Notes: generated from the sequence alone by a model not told the origin. A DNA stretch of 64,000 nt from Streptomyces sp. Q6 (GCF_036967205.1 NZ_CP146022.1:7006001-7070000); one strand, 5' to 3'; shown: positions 31,568 through 40,342, numbered from the stretch's first letter. Translations and numbers: made by a program.

Positions 31568-31939
31568 CTAGGGCGCCTCCGCCGTCACCTGGCGGTCCAC
31601 GTACTCGAAGACCGAGCCGTCGGGGTGCAGGGCGATCAGGTTGCGGCCCGCCGGGGTGGGCACCGGGCCCGCGACGACCTTGGCGCCGGACGCCGTCAGG
31701 ACCGCGTTCGCCTCGTCGACGTCGGGCACCGCGATCGTGGCCGACACCTTGCGCAGCACCTCCAGCTCGCGCTCGGGGCCGCTCATCAGGAGGAAGCAGC
31801 CCACCGCGGCGACCGAGACGCCGCCGCGCTCGAAGCGCTGCGCCCGGCTGCCCGTCAGGTTCTCGTAGAACGAGACCGACGACTCCAGCGCCTCCAGGTT
31901 CGCGACGCAGATACGCAGCGTGGTTCCCAGGATGTCCAT
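31568..31939 (-). CDS. VOC family protein
   Basis: A 123-aa VOC-fold protein. The first unit is TTLRICVANLEALESSVSFY, the second ATIAVPDVDEANAVLTASGA, and the C-terminal HPDGSVFEYVDRQ carries the conserved acidic ligand. Metal-binding positions are only partly conserved. Likely a small-molecule binding or isomerising protein of unknown substrate. It lies 90 nt upstream of the gntR gene on the same strand and ends just before it, so it may be cotranscribed. Confidence 0.8.
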   Translation of the reverse strand: MDILGTTLRICVANLEALESSVSFYENLTGSRAQRFERGGVSVAAVGCFLLMSGPERELEVLRKVSATIAVPDVDEANAVLTASGAKVVAGPVPTPAGRNLIALHPDGSVFEYVDRQVTAEAP

Positions 31940-32028
31940 ACGGGGAAGCCTAGTTGGCGCCGCCGGGCACCGTGATCCTTTCGCGGAAGCCGCCGTTACG
32001 GTACGGGAGCCACGGGTACCCGGGGCGC

Positions 32029-32403
32029 ATGGAACGCATCGACCAGCACATCGACCAGCGCGTCGAGAATCCGATGAACGACGAGTTGTCCGGTCGCGTC
32101 TCGCACGCCGTCCGTGACGCGGTGCGGGCCGAGCTGGCCGAGGCCGGCCAGCGACGCCGCGTGATGATGTACGCCGGTGCCGGCGCCGCCGCGCTGTACG
32201 CGGGCGCGGCCGTCGCCCTCGCCCTCGGTCTGGTGCTCGCCCTCGGCATGCCCGACTGGGGCGCGGCCCTCGTCATGGGGGCCGTCCTCGGCGTGGCCGC
32301 GTACGCGCTGCGCACCGCGGCCCGGCCCGGGAAGCCGAAGGGGCCCGAGGTCCCGCCGATGCCGTCGACCCCGCCGCCCGGCGCCACCGGCGCGCCGCGC
32401 TGA
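32029..32403 (+). CDS. Holin-like small membrane protein (Phage_holin_3_6 type)
   Basis: A 124-aa protein with a helical amphipathic N-terminus (VSHAVRDAVRAELAEAGQRR), two transmembrane helices (MMYAGAGAAALYAGAAVALA and WGAALVMGAVLGVAAYAL) and a Pro-rich tail (PPMPSTPPPGATG). This is the layout of the actinobacterial putative holin-X superfamily, common in Streptomyces chromosomes without any prophage nearby. The role is probably envelope stress or membrane organisation. An alternative start is the ATG at 32074. Confidence 0.7.
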   Translation: MERIDQHIDQRVENPMNDELSGRVSHAVRDAVRAELAEAGQRRRVMMYAGAGAAALYAGAAVALALGLVLALGMPDWGAALVMGAVLGVAAYALRTAARPGKPKGPEVPPMPSTPPPGATGAPR

Positions 32404-32424
32404 TCGCGGCGGGCCACCCCCGTC

Positions 32425-32765
32425 ACCGTACGCGCGTGATGCCCGGCTCGTCCGGGTCCGGTGCGCCGGTGACCGTCGACGTCGCGTCCGCGAGGACCGA
32501 TGCCGTGTGCGGGCAGACGCGGCGGTGGTGGCCGAGCGCCCCAGAGATGCGCCACATCGCCACCTGATCGCGCCCCGGGGTTCTTGAGCGGGCCGGGACG
32601 CCCGCGGGCGCCGGACGCATCGCGTCGAGGGCGACGCCCTCGATGTACGCGTGCGCCACGACAGCGCCCGCGGCAGCGCCGCCACCTCCTGGCCCACCGA
32701 CCTCTTGCCCGACCCCGAACGCCCCCGATGACCAGAAGCTCCGGTGCGGTTCCACGGAATGTCAT
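32425..32765 (-). pseudogene. Decayed P-loop kinase-like (AAA family ATPase) gene
   Basis: Three frames on the minus strand align in order with small actinobacterial P-loop nucleotide-binding proteins. First is MTFRGTAPELLVIGG (from 32765), then RSGSGKRSVGQEVAAL (Walker A region), then VVAHAYIEG followed by MRPAPAGVPARSRTPGR and ALGHHRRVCPHTASVLADAT. Two 1-nt deletions, one beside the C5 run at 32722-32726, break the frame. The protein also ends early at about 110 residues, against roughly 170-190 for relatives. So it is degraded even if one frameshift is a sequencing error. Confidence 0.6.
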
Positions 32766-32850
32766 CGCGGCGGCGCGGACGCCTCACGTTTGGTGGCGCC
32801 CCGCTCGGGGACGCGGAGGGTTCCGAGTTCCGTGTCCCCGGAGGAGAACC

Positions 32851-34194
32851 GTGAGCCGAACCCGATCGCGCGTCCTGATCGTCGGAGCGGGGTTCGCCGG
32901 ATACCGGGCCGCCCGCATGCTGACCCGGGTGGCCCGGCGCAGCGCCGACGTCACCCTGCTCAACCCGACCGACTACTTCCTCTACCTGCCGCTGCTGCCC
33001 CAGGTCGCCGCGGGCACCCTGGAGCCGCGCCGGGTCACGGTGTCGCTGTCCGGGACACTGCCGCACGCCCGGCTCGTGCTCGGCGAGGCCGACGGCGTCG
33101 ACCTGGAGGCCCGTACCGTCTCCTACCGCGGTCCGGAGGGCGGGCGCGGCGTCCTGGAGTACGACCGGCTCGTGCTCGCCGTCGGCAGCGTCAACAAACT
33201 CCTGCCGGTGCCCGGCGTCGCCGAGCACGCGCACGGTTTCCGCGGTCTGCCCGAGGCGCTGTACCTGCGCGACCACGTGACCCGGCAGATCGAACTCGCC
33301 GCGGCGGCCGAGACCCCGCAGGACTGCCGCGCCCGCTGCACCTTCGTCGTCGTGGGCGCCGGGTACACGGGCACCGAGGTCGCCGCGCAGGGACAGCTGC
33401 TGACCGACGCGCTCGTGAAGAAGCGGCCGCTGCGCGACGGCATCAGGCCGCGCTGGATGCTGCTCGACGTCGCGCCCCGCGTCCTGCCCGAACTCGACGA
33501 GCGGCTGTCCCGCACGTCCGACAAGGTGCTGCGCGGACGCGGCGTGGAGGTCCGCACCGGCACCTCCGTGAAGGAGGCCACCGATGACGGCGTCCTGCTC
33601 GACGACGGGGAGTTCGTCGACACCCGCACCGTCGTGTGGTGCGTCGGCGTCCGGCCCGACCCGCTCGTCGCCGGTCTCGGCCGGCCCCTGGAGCGCGGGC
33701 GGCTCCTCGTCGACCCGTACCTGAACGTGCCGAGCCATCCGGAGGTCTTCGCCTGCGGTGACGCCGCCGCCGTGCCCGACCTGGACAAGCCCGGCCGGTA
33801 CACGGCGATGACCGCTCAGCACGCCTGGCGGCAGGGGCGCGTGGCCGGACTGAACGTCGCCGCGTCCCTCGGCTACGGCGAACGCCGCAGCTACCGGCAC
33901 CGGGACCTCGGCTTCACCGTCGACCTCGGCGGCGCCCAGGCCGCGGCGAACCCCCTCGGCATCCACCTGTCCGGGCCGCTCGCCGGCGCCGTCACCCGCG
34001 GCTACCACCTCGCCGCGATGCCGGGCAACCGGATCCGGGTCGCCGCCGACTGGCTCCTGGACGCCGTACTGCCGCGCCAGGCCGTCCAGTTGGGGCTCGT
34101 CCGCTCCTGGTCCGTCCCCCTGGACACGGCCTCGCCCGAACTCGCACGGGTGCCCGACAGCGCCCCCGACCAGCACCATGGAGGTACCCCGTGA
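32851..34194 (+). CDS. Type II NADH dehydrogenase-like FAD oxidoreductase
   Basis: A 447-aa pyridine-nucleotide-disulfide oxidoreductase fold. It has FAD motif VLIVGAGFAGYRAARML at the start, NAD motif FVVVGAGYTGTEVAAQ near 165 and the second FAD motif VFACGDAAAVPD. There are no redox Cys pair or membrane helices; the C-terminal LAGAVTRGYHLAAMPGNRIR region is that of membrane-associated NDH-2 enzymes. It transfers electrons from NAD(P)H to quinone without proton pumping. GTG start with GGAGGAGAACC. It is coupled to the transketolase gene by a 4-nt overlap, which suggests shared control of NAD(P)H and pentose-phosphate flux. Confidence 0.88.
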   Translation: MSRTRSRVLIVGAGFAGYRAARMLTRVARRSADVTLLNPTDYFLYLPLLPQVAAGTLEPRRVTVSLSGTLPHARLVLGEADGVDLEARTVSYRGPEGGRGVLEYDRLVLAVGSVNKLLPVPGVAEHAHGFRGLPEALYLRDHVTRQIELAAAAETPQDCRARCTFVVVGAGYTGTEVAAQGQLLTDALVKKRPLRDGIRPRWMLLDVAPRVLPELDERLSRTSDKVLRGRGVEVRTGTSVKEATDDGVLLDDGEFVDTRTVVWCVGVRPDPLVAGLGRPLERGRLLVDPYLNVPSHPEVFACGDAAAVPDLDKPGRYTAMTAQHAWRQGRVAGLNVAASLGYGERRSYRHRDLGFTVDLGGAQAAANPLGIHLSGPLAGAVTRGYHLAAMPGNRIRVAADWLLDAVLPRQAVQLGLVRSWSVPLDTASPELARVPDSAPDQHHGGTP

Positions 34195-36047
34195 CCACCT
34201 ACACCGATGCCGAACTCCACGACCTCGCCCAGCAGTTGAGGGTCGACGCGGTGCGCGCGGCCGACGCCGCCGGATCGGGACACCCCACCTCGTCGATGTC
34301 CGCCGCCGATCTGATGGCCGTCCTCCTCGCCCGCCACTTCCGCTACGACTTCGAACGCCCCGCCCATCCCGCGAACGACCGCTTCATCCTGTCCAAGGGG
34401 CACGCGTCCCCCTTGCTCTACGCCGCGTACAAGGCGGCCGGGGCGCTCGACGACACCGAGCTGCTGACGTTCCGCAAGCTCGGCAGCCGCCTCGAAGGGC
34501 ACCCGACACCGCAGCGTCTGCCCTGGGTCGAGACCGCCACCGGCTCCCTCGGCCAGGGGCTGCCCGTCGGCGTCGGCATCGCCCTCGCGGGCAAGCGGCT
34601 CGACCGCGTCGGCTACCGCGTCTACGTCCTGTGCGGCGACAGCGAACTCGCCGAGGGCTCCGTGTGGGAGGCCGCCGAGCACGCCGGGCACGAACACCTC
34701 GACAACCTCACCGTGATCGTCGACGTCAACCGGCTCGGGCAGCGCGGGCCGACCCGGCACGGCCACGACCTCGACGCGTACGCGCGCCGCTTCCAGGCGT
34801 TCGGCTGGCACACCGTGGAGACCGACGGGCACGACGTGGCCGCCGTCGACCGCGCCTACGCCGAGGCCCGCTCCACCTCGGGGCAGCCCACCGTGATCCT
34901 CGCCCGCACCCTCAAGGGCAAGGGCGTCGCCGCCGTCGAGGACCGCGAGGGCCTGCACGGCAAACCGCTGCCCGAGGCGGCGGAGGCCGTCGAGGAGCTC
35001 GGCGGCGACCGCGGCGCGCGCGTGGACGTCCAGGCCCCGCCCGCCGCCCGCATCCTGCACGCCGTCCGCAGCGGCCACCTCGACCTGCCCCGCTACGAGG
35101 TCGGCGACGAGGCCGCCACCCGCGACGCGTTCGGCCAGGCCCTCACCGCGCTCGGCACCGCCCGCGGCGACGTCGTCGCGCTCGACGGCGAGGTCGGCGA
35201 CTCCACCCGCGCCGAGCTGTTCGCCAAGGAACACCCCGAGCGGTACTTCGAGTGCTACATCGCCGAGCAGCAGCTGGTCGCGGCGAGCGTCGGGATGGCG
35301 GTACGCGGATGGCTCCCGTACGCGTCCACGTTCGCGGCGTTCCTGACCCGCGCGCACGACTTCGTACGGATGGCCGCCATCAGCGGCGCGGGGATCAACC
35401 TGGTCGGCTCGCACGCAGGCGTCGCCATCGGCGAGGACGGGCCCTCGCAGATGGGCCTGGAGGACCTGGCGATGTTCCGCGCGGTGCACGGCTCGACCGT
35501 CCTGTACCCGTGCGACGCGAACCAGACGGCCCGGCTCGTCGGCTCCATGGCCGAGCTGAGCGGCATCCGGTACCTGCGGACATCGCGCGGCACGTCCCCC
35601 GTCATCTATCCGCCGCACGAGGAGTTCCCGGTCGGCGGGAGCAAGGTCCTGCGGTCCAGCGGCGAGGACCGGCTCACGCTGGTCGCCGCGGGCGCCACCG
35701 TCCACGAGGCGCTGGTCGCCGCGGACGAACTGGGCGCGGCCGGGATCCCGGTACGGGTGATCGACCTGTACTCGGTCAAGCCGGTCGACCGCGGCACGCT
35801 GCGCGAGGCCGCGCGGGCGACCGGATGCCTGGTCACCGTGGAGGACCACCGGCCCGAGGGCGGGATCGGCGACGCGGTGGCCGAGGTCTTCGACGACGGG
35901 GAGCCGGGGCCGCGGCTCGTCCGCCTCGCCGTACGCACCATGCCCGGGTCCGCGACACCGGAGGAGCAGCTCCGCGCGGCCGGCATCGACGCGGCGTCGA
36001 TCGTGGCGGGCGTCTCGCTCCTGGTCGAACACGCGGTGACCCCCTGA
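34191..36047 (+). CDS. Transketolase (short, about 620-aa form)
   Basis: A 618-aa thiamin-diphosphate enzyme. The N-terminal domain has AADAAGSGHPTSSMSAADLM and the ThDP motif GDSELAEGSVWEAAEHAGHE then NLTVIVDVNRL. The pyrimidine domain has CYIAEQQLVAASVGMA, with the catalytic Glu, and GSHAGVAIGEDGPSQMGLED. It ends with a transketolase C-terminal domain (VTVEDHRPEGGIGDAVAEV). It is shorter than the usual 660-700 aa and resembles animal-type or TKTL-like transketolases rather than the housekeeping tkt next to tal and zwf. It transfers two-carbon units between sugar phosphates. The GTG overlaps the NDH-2 stop. The gas-vesicle operon follows. Confidence 0.9.
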   Translation: MTTYTDAELHDLAQQLRVDAVRAADAAGSGHPTSSMSAADLMAVLLARHFRYDFERPAHPANDRFILSKGHASPLLYAAYKAAGALDDTELLTFRKLGSRLEGHPTPQRLPWVETATGSLGQGLPVGVGIALAGKRLDRVGYRVYVLCGDSELAEGSVWEAAEHAGHEHLDNLTVIVDVNRLGQRGPTRHGHDLDAYARRFQAFGWHTVETDGHDVAAVDRAYAEARSTSGQPTVILARTLKGKGVAAVEDREGLHGKPLPEAAEAVEELGGDRGARVDVQAPPAARILHAVRSGHLDLPRYEVGDEAATRDAFGQALTALGTARGDVVALDGEVGDSTRAELFAKEHPERYFECYIAEQQLVAASVGMAVRGWLPYASTFAAFLTRAHDFVRMAAISGAGINLVGSHAGVAIGEDGPSQMGLEDLAMFRAVHGSTVLYPCDANQTARLVGSMAELSGIRYLRTSRGTSPVIYPPHEEFPVGGSKVLRSSGEDRLTLVAAGATVHEALVAADELGAAGIPVRVIDLYSVKPVDRGTLREAARATGCLVTVEDHRPEGGIGDAVAEVFDDGEPGPRLVRLAVRTMPGSATPEEQLRAAGIDAASIVAGVSLLVEHAVTP

Positions 36048-36299
36048 CCACCGGTAGCCGTACACGCCGTACACGGAGACGGAGGCGCGGACCCGATGAC
36101 CGGCACACGCACCATCCGCACAGGACATCGGCACGCTGGAGCGTCACGGACGCCGTCGAGCAGGCCCGCACCGAGCCGTGGGCCGGGCTGCTCGGGAAGG
36201 GGCGGGCACTCGCTCCCGCCCGTCGCAAACTCCAGGCCCGGAAGGCCGGTTGAAGGTTTGGTCAGGGCTCATGAGGTGACTCGGAGGACGAGGCTGCAC
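36048..36299 (+). promoter_or_regulatory. Leader of the gas-vesicle operon with a SigB-like promoter candidate
   Basis: 252 nt before gvpO. One frame encodes SARWSVTDAVEQARTEPW then AGLLGKGRALAPARRKLQ up to TGA at 36253, perhaps the tail of a lost small gene. GTTT at 36256-36259, 15 nt, then GGTGAC at 36275-36280 loosely matches the SigB-type consensus GTTT-N14/15-GGGTAY, fitting the osmotic regulation known for Streptomyces gvp operons. The match is partial. GGAGG sits 12 nt before the gvpO ATG. Confidence 0.35.
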
Positions 36300-36641
36300 A
36301 TGACGAACACGAAAAGGACACACGGCGACACATCGCACGACGAGGACAACAAGTCCACCGAGGCGGGAGGCGTGCCAGGTCCCATGGAGGTGCTGCGCGA
36401 GGCGCGCGCCCAATTGGCGGAGCTCACAGGTATGACGGCGGAGTCCGTGTCGTCCTTCGAACGGACCGAGGACGGCTGGGAGTTGGAGATCGAGGTCCTC
36501 GAAGTGGTCAGGGTCCCCGACACGATGAGCCTGCTGGCGAGCTACCAGGTCAGCCTGGACCCGCACGGCGTGCTCACCGGTTACCGGCGTACCCGACGCT
36601 ACGAGCGGGGGCGTGCCGAGTCGCGCTCCGGCGGCCACTAG
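36300..36641 (+). CDS. gvpO: Gas vesicle protein GvpO
   Basis: A 113-aa protein. A charged N-terminal third (NTKRTHGDTSHDEDNKSTEA) precedes the conserved GvpO domain (about 38-108). This domain carries REARAQLAELTGMTAESVSS, WELEIEVLEVVRVPDTMSLL and YQVSLDPHGVLTGYRRTRRY. GvpO is an accessory factor first described in haloarchaea and required for vesicle formation. It is first in a ten-gene operon whose order is that of Streptomyces gvp clusters. The ATG at 36300 has GGAGGACGAGG upstream; an in-frame extension to 36096 is not family-like. Confidence 0.9.
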   Translation: MTNTKRTHGDTSHDEDNKSTEAGGVPGPMEVLREARAQLAELTGMTAESVSSFERTEDGWELEIEVLEVVRVPDTMSLLASYQVSLDPHGVLTGYRRTRRYERGRAESRSGGH

Positions 36642-36716
36642 AGGGCCCGCCCTCGCCCCTTGTCCCGCGCACGACACAGACCCCGCGCACAACACAGACA
36701 AGGAGGACCGGTCTCC

Positions 36717-37136
36717 ATGACCGTTGTCCCTGCACAGCAGTCAGGCGGCGGTGGCGGCACCAGCGGCCTGTACGACGTACTCGAACTCGTTCTGGACCGC
36801 GGACTCGTCATCGACGCGTTCGTCCGTGTCTCGCTGGTCGGCATCGAGATCCTGAAGATCGACGTCAGGGTCGTCATCGCCAGCGTCGACACCTACCTGC
36901 GCTTCGCCGAGGCCTGCAACCGCCTCGACCTGGAAGCGGGAGCGAAGCGCAGCCCCGGCCTGCCCGACCTCGTCGGTGAGGTCACCGAGTCGGGCGCGCG
37001 CGGCAAGTCCAAGGGCGCCCTGTCCGGGGCCGCGCAGACCATCTCCGAAGCGTTCAACCAGGCGCGGGACGAGGGCCAGCCCGAGCCCAAGCGCACCCGC
37101 CGTGCCCCGAGCCGCCGTAAGGAGGAGCAGGAGTGA
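36717..37136 (+). CDS. gvpA: Gas vesicle structural protein GvpA-type, with long C-terminal tail
   Basis: A 139-aa protein. Residues 17-70 carry the GvpA core ([49 protein letters not shown]) that stacks into the ribbed vesicle shell. Classical GvpA is about 70-75 aa; this one adds about 65 residues, charged and ending in a Lys/Arg-rich [15 protein letters not shown]. An AAGGAGGACCG site precedes the ATG. A 75-nt leader after gvpO and the strong site suggest high expression. It overlaps gvpF by 4 nt. Confidence 0.93.
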   Translation: MTVVPAQQSGGGGGTSGLYDVLELVLDRGLVIDAFVRVSLVGIEILKIDVRVVIASVDTYLRFAEACNRLDLEAGAKRSPGLPDLVGEVTESGARGKSKGALSGAAQTISEAFNQARDEGQPEPKRTRRAPSRRKEEQE

Positions 37137-37891
37137 CCAGCACCTACATCTACGGCATCGCCAACGCCGAACACCCGTCGCTGCCCGCCGGCATGGGCGG
37201 CATCGGCGCCCCGGCGCGCGAGGTGCGCATCGTCAAGGAGGGCCCGCTCGCGGCGATCGTGAGCGAGGCTCCCGAGGACCTGCGCCCCAAGCGGCGCGAT
37301 CTGCTCGCCCACCAGAGCGTCCTCGCCGAGGCGGGCGGCGGCGGCTCCGTGCTGCCGATGCGGTTCGGCAGCCTCGCCCCCGACGACAAGGCCGTCGCGG
37401 ACGTGCTCGCCGAGCGCGCGGAGCACTATCTGGAGCGGCTCGCATCCCTCGACGGCAAGGTCGAGTACAACGTGAAGGCGCAGCACGACGAGGAAGCCGT
37501 CCTGCATCGCGTGATGGCCGAGAACGCCGAGGTCCGCACCCTGGCCGAGGCCAACAGGCAAGTGGGCGGCGGCACGTACGAGGAGCGGCTGCGCCTCGGC
37601 GAGGTGGTCGTCTCGGCGGTGCAGGCCCGCGAGGCCGAGGACGCCGTCGAACTTCAGCACCTGCTCGAACCGGCGGCGGAGGCGGTGTCCACCGGACCGG
37701 AGAGCACGGGCTGGCTGGCCAACCTCTCCTTCCTCGTCGAGCAGAAGACCTCCGAGCGCTTCCTCGCCGCGATCGAGGAGGTCCGCCGGAGCCATTCGCA
37801 CATCGAGCTCACCGTCAACGGCCCGCTGCCGCCGTACAGCTTCGTGGAGCCCGGCCCCTCGGAGCCCGCGGACGTGGGCGCGGAGCAGTGA
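37133..37891 (+). CDS. gvpF: Gas vesicle protein GvpF (GvpF/L family)
   Basis: A 252-aa protein of the two-domain GvpF/GvpL family. It opens [20 protein letters not shown] and contains the conserved [15 protein letters not shown] strand and [20 protein letters not shown]. It ends [20 protein letters not shown] followed by [11 protein letters not shown]. GvpF binds GvpA and is part of the assembly complex. It is translationally coupled to gvpA (GTGA overlap). Confidence 0.93.
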   Translation: MTSTYIYGIANAEHPSLPAGMGGIGAPAREVRIVKEGPLAAIVSEAPEDLRPKRRDLLAHQSVLAEAGGGGSVLPMRFGSLAPDDKAVADVLAERAEHYLERLASLDGKVEYNVKAQHDEEAVLHRVMAENAEVRTLAEANRQVGGGTYEERLRLGEVVVSAVQAREAEDAVELQHLLEPAAEAVSTGPESTGWLANLSFLVEQKTSERFLAAIEEVRRSHSHIELTVNGPLPPYSFVEPGPSEPADVGAEQ

Positions 37892-37895
37892 CCCG

Positions 37896-38120
37896 ATGGG
37901 TCTGATCACAGAGGTGTTGTTGCTGCCGTTCGCGCCGGTGCGCGGGTCTTTCTGGGCGATGGAGCAGTTGCTCAACGAGGCCGAGCGTCAGTACTACGAC
38001 CCTGCGGTAGTCAGGGCCGAACTCGCCCGTCTGGAAGCGCAGTTGATGGCCGGCGAGATCGACCAGGAGACATTTGACCGTATCGAGGACCAGCTCCTCG
38101 ACCGGCTGGAGGGCAAGTGA
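37896..38120 (+). CDS. gvpG: Gas vesicle protein GvpG
   Basis: A 74-aa, largely helical protein: MGLITEVLLLPFAPVRGSFW then a coiled region ERQYYDPAVVRAELARLEAQ and EIDQETFDRIEDQLLDRLEG. This is the GvpG signature of a hydrophobic N-terminus and an ED-rich end. It is an assembly factor, 4 nt after gvpF and overlapping the next gene by 4 nt. Confidence 0.92.
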   Translation: MGLITEVLLLPFAPVRGSFWAMEQLLNEAERQYYDPAVVRAELARLEAQLMAGEIDQETFDRIEDQLLDRLEGK

Positions 38121-38869
38121 ACCGAGTAGCGCTCGGCCTCGCGGTAGGGGCCGGCTACGTCCTCGGGCGTACGAAGAAGATGAAGCTGGCGTTCGCCGTC
38201 GGCACGATGGTCGCGGGCAAGCGGATGAAGCTGAGCCCGCGCGCGCTCGCCGACATGGTGAGCCAGCAGTTGGAGAACAACCCGCAGTTCAAGGAGATCG
38301 GGGACCAGCTCCGCGAGGACCTGCGCGGCGTCGGCAAGGCCGCGTCGGGCGCCCTGGTGGAGCGCCAGATCGAGGGCCTCGCGGGTCGCCTGCACAGCCG
38401 TACGCAGGGGGTGCGCGACCAGATATCGGGCGTCGCGCCCGACGTGGACGACGTGCGGGGCGCGGGCGAGCGGGTGACGGGCACCGTGGTGCCCGGGAGC
38501 CGCCGCTCCGAGGAGGAGCCGTACGACGACGAGGACGAGGCGTACGACGACGAGGTCGACGCCCGCGACGCCCACGACGCCGATGAGCCCGACGAGGACG
38601 CCCCCGATCAGGGCGCCCGCGACGCGGACCCGCACGAGGCGGACGCGCATGACGAGGACGCGCAGGACGAGGACGAGCGTCCGCAGCGGCGCGCGCCCCG
38701 CGCGTCGTCGGCCGCGAAGAAGACCTCGGCGGCCTCCGGGAAGCAGAGCGCCGCGAAGCAGAGCACCGGCGGGTCCAGGGGCGCCGCGAAGAAGACCGCC
38801 CGTACCGCCAAGAAGACCGCGGGCAGTGCGCCCCGCGCGACCACGAAGGGAGGCCGTGGCCGTGGCTGA
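38117..38869 (+). CDS. gvpY: Gas-vesicle cluster protein GvpY, acidic then histone-like tail
   Basis: A 250-aa protein known only from actinomycete gvp clusters. Residues 1-130 open with a weakly hydrophobic segment (VALGLAVGAGYVLGRTKKMK), then helices (MVSQQLENNPQFKEIGDQLR). Residues 135-195 are almost all Asp/Glu with Ala/His (EEEPYDDEDEAYDDEVDARD). From about 200 to the end it is a Lys/Ala/Ser-rich basic tail with AAKKT repeats (SAAKKTSAASGKQSAAKQST), like histone H1 C-termini. The two charge blocks could pair with each other or with the acidic tail of the next protein. GTG start, overlapping gvpG and the following gene. Confidence 0.85.
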   Translation: MNRVALGLAVGAGYVLGRTKKMKLAFAVGTMVAGKRMKLSPRALADMVSQQLENNPQFKEIGDQLREDLRGVGKAASGALVERQIEGLAGRLHSRTQGVRDQISGVAPDVDDVRGAGERVTGTVVPGSRRSEEEPYDDEDEAYDDEVDARDAHDADEPDEDAPDQGARDADPHEADAHDEDAQDEDERPQRRAPRASSAAKKTSAASGKQSAAKQSTGGSRGAAKKTARTAKKTAGSAPRATTKGGRGRG

Positions 38870-40007
38870 CAGCCCGAAGAACGCGCTCACCGGCCTCGCG
38901 AAGAGCCAGGCCACCGACCATCTCAAGGCCGAACTCCAGGAGTACCTGGCGGCGCAGGCACAGCGGATCCTGGTCGGCGCCGGCCGCAAGCTCGGCGAGT
39001 CGACGGTCAAGCTGAACGACATCGCCGCGGGCAACAGCCCCGGCTTCGCGAAGCTCGCCCTCGACGGCGGCCGCAAACTCGCCGAGGGCAAGGGCCCGTT
39101 GCGTACCGCCGTCGAGGTGGGCGCGGGGCGGCTCAAGGACAATGTCGTCGGGGCGTTCAAGGGCCTCGGCGGCGGCAAGAGCAAGCGCAAGGGCGGCGCC
39201 GGCAAGAAGCCGACCGTCATCATGGAGTTCATCGACATCGGTGTCGATCTGCGGACCGCGTACGACCAGTGGACGCAGTACCAGGAGTTCAGCACCTTCG
39301 CGAAGGGCGTCAAGAACGCCAATCGCGCCGACGACACCACGTCGGACTGGCAGCTCAAGGTCTTCTGGTCCACCCGGAGTTGGAAGGCGCACACCACCGA
39401 GCAGGTGCCGGACGAGCGGATCCAGTGGACGTCCGAGGGCGCCAAGGGCACGACGAAGGGTGTCATCTCCTTCCACCCGATGGGCGACCGGCTGACGCGC
39501 GTGCTGCTGCTCATCGAGTACTACCCGAAGGGCCTGTTCGAGAAGACCGGCAACATCTGGCGTGCCCAGGGCCGCCGGGCCCGTCTCGACCTCAAGCACT
39601 TCGCGCGGTTCGTGACGATGCGCGGCGAGGCGAGCGACGGCTGGCGCGGCGAGATCCAGGACGGCGAGGTCGTCCGCAGCCACGAGGACGCCGTGGAAGA
39701 GGAGGAGCAGGAGCGCGAGGCCCGCGAACAGGAGGAGCAGGAGGAGCAGGAGGCCCAGGACAAGCCGCAGGACGACGCGTACGAAGGCGGCGAGGAAGAG
39801 GACTGGGACGAGCACGAGGACGCCGACGCGGAGGAGCCCGGCCGGTACGACGACGAGGCCGACGAGGGCGACGAACCCGAGAACCTCGATGAGCGCGACG
39901 AGGCCGACGAGGAGCCGTACGACGAGGCCTACGAGGACGCCGAGCCGGAGGACGAGCCGGAGCCCGAGCCCCGGCGGCGCCGCGCCGGCGCGGGAGCCCG
40001 CGGATGA
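38862..40007 (+). CDS. gvpZ: Gas-vesicle cluster protein GvpZ with SRPBCC domain and acidic tail
   Basis: A 381-aa protein. The N-terminal 110 residues are helical and basic (KLAEGKGPLRTAVEVGAGRL). Residues about 113-255 form an SRPBCC/cyclase-like domain (KPTVIMEFIDIGVDLRTAYD, WQLKVFWSTRSWKAHTTEQV, LIEYYPKGLFEKTGNIWRAQ). The last 115 residues are extremely acidic and Gln-rich (EEEEQEREAREQEEQEEQEA), ending in an Arg cluster. SRPBCC domains usually bind lipids or hydrophobic ligands, so it may mediate vesicle-membrane or GvpA chaperone contacts. GTG at 38862, 8-nt overlap with gvpY. Confidence 0.85.
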   Translation: MADSPKNALTGLAKSQATDHLKAELQEYLAAQAQRILVGAGRKLGESTVKLNDIAAGNSPGFAKLALDGGRKLAEGKGPLRTAVEVGAGRLKDNVVGAFKGLGGGKSKRKGGAGKKPTVIMEFIDIGVDLRTAYDQWTQYQEFSTFAKGVKNANRADDTTSDWQLKVFWSTRSWKAHTTEQVPDERIQWTSEGAKGTTKGVISFHPMGDRLTRVLLLIEYYPKGLFEKTGNIWRAQGRRARLDLKHFARFVTMRGEASDGWRGEIQDGEVVRSHEDAVEEEEQEREAREQEEQEEQEAQDKPQDDAYEGGEEEDWDEHEDADAEEPGRYDDEADEGDEPENLDERDEADEEPYDEAYEDAEPEDEPEPEPRRRRAGAGARG

Positions 40008-40342
40008 CCACCGCGAGCCGACTCCCCGAGACCTACCGCAGCGAGGGCGGCGGAGCCAATCTGGCCGACATCCTCGAGCGCGTCCTCGACAAGGGCATCG
40101 TCATCGCGGGTGACATCCGCATCAACCTGCTCGACATCGAACTGCTCACGATCAAACTCCGCCTGATCGTCGCGTCCGTCGACAAGGCGAAGGAGATGGG
40201 CATCGACTGGTGGGAGGACGACCCGGCCCTGTCGTCGGGGGCGCGCCGCAAGGAACTCGCGCGGGAGAACGCCGAGTTGAAGGAACGCCTCGCCGAGCTG
40301 GAGAAGTCCGGCATCGGCCGGGAGGAGAGGGACACCGCATGA
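40004..40342 (+). CDS. gvpJ: Gas vesicle protein GvpJ (GvpA-like)
   Basis: A 112-aa minor shell or nucleation protein. GvpA-like core at 10-62: SEGGGANLADILERVLDKGI, RINLLDIELLTIKLRLIVAS. A helical C-terminal tail follows (RKELARENAELKERLAELEK). Longer than GvpA, as usual for GvpJ/GvpM. ATGA overlaps on both sides. Confidence 0.9.
   Translation: MTTASRLPETYRSEGGGANLADILERVLDKGIVIAGDIRINLLDIELLTIKLRLIVASVDKAKEMGIDWWEDDPALSSGARRKELARENAELKERLAELEKSGIGREERDTA

Noticed and set aside
32029-32403. Prophage holin gene marking a phage remnant
   Set aside because: No other phage gene is nearby, and this holin-X-type membrane protein is a common chromosomal gene in actinobacteria.
36096-36299. N-terminal extension of gvpO
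   Set aside because: The extra 68 residues are Arg/Pro/Ser-rich, lack a ribosome site and are not part of the GvpO family.
38117-40007. GvpY and GvpZ as ordinary DNA-binding histone-like proteins
   Set aside because: The basic tail looks histone-like, but both genes sit inside the gvp operon with overlapping starts, so a vesicle role is the simpler reading.
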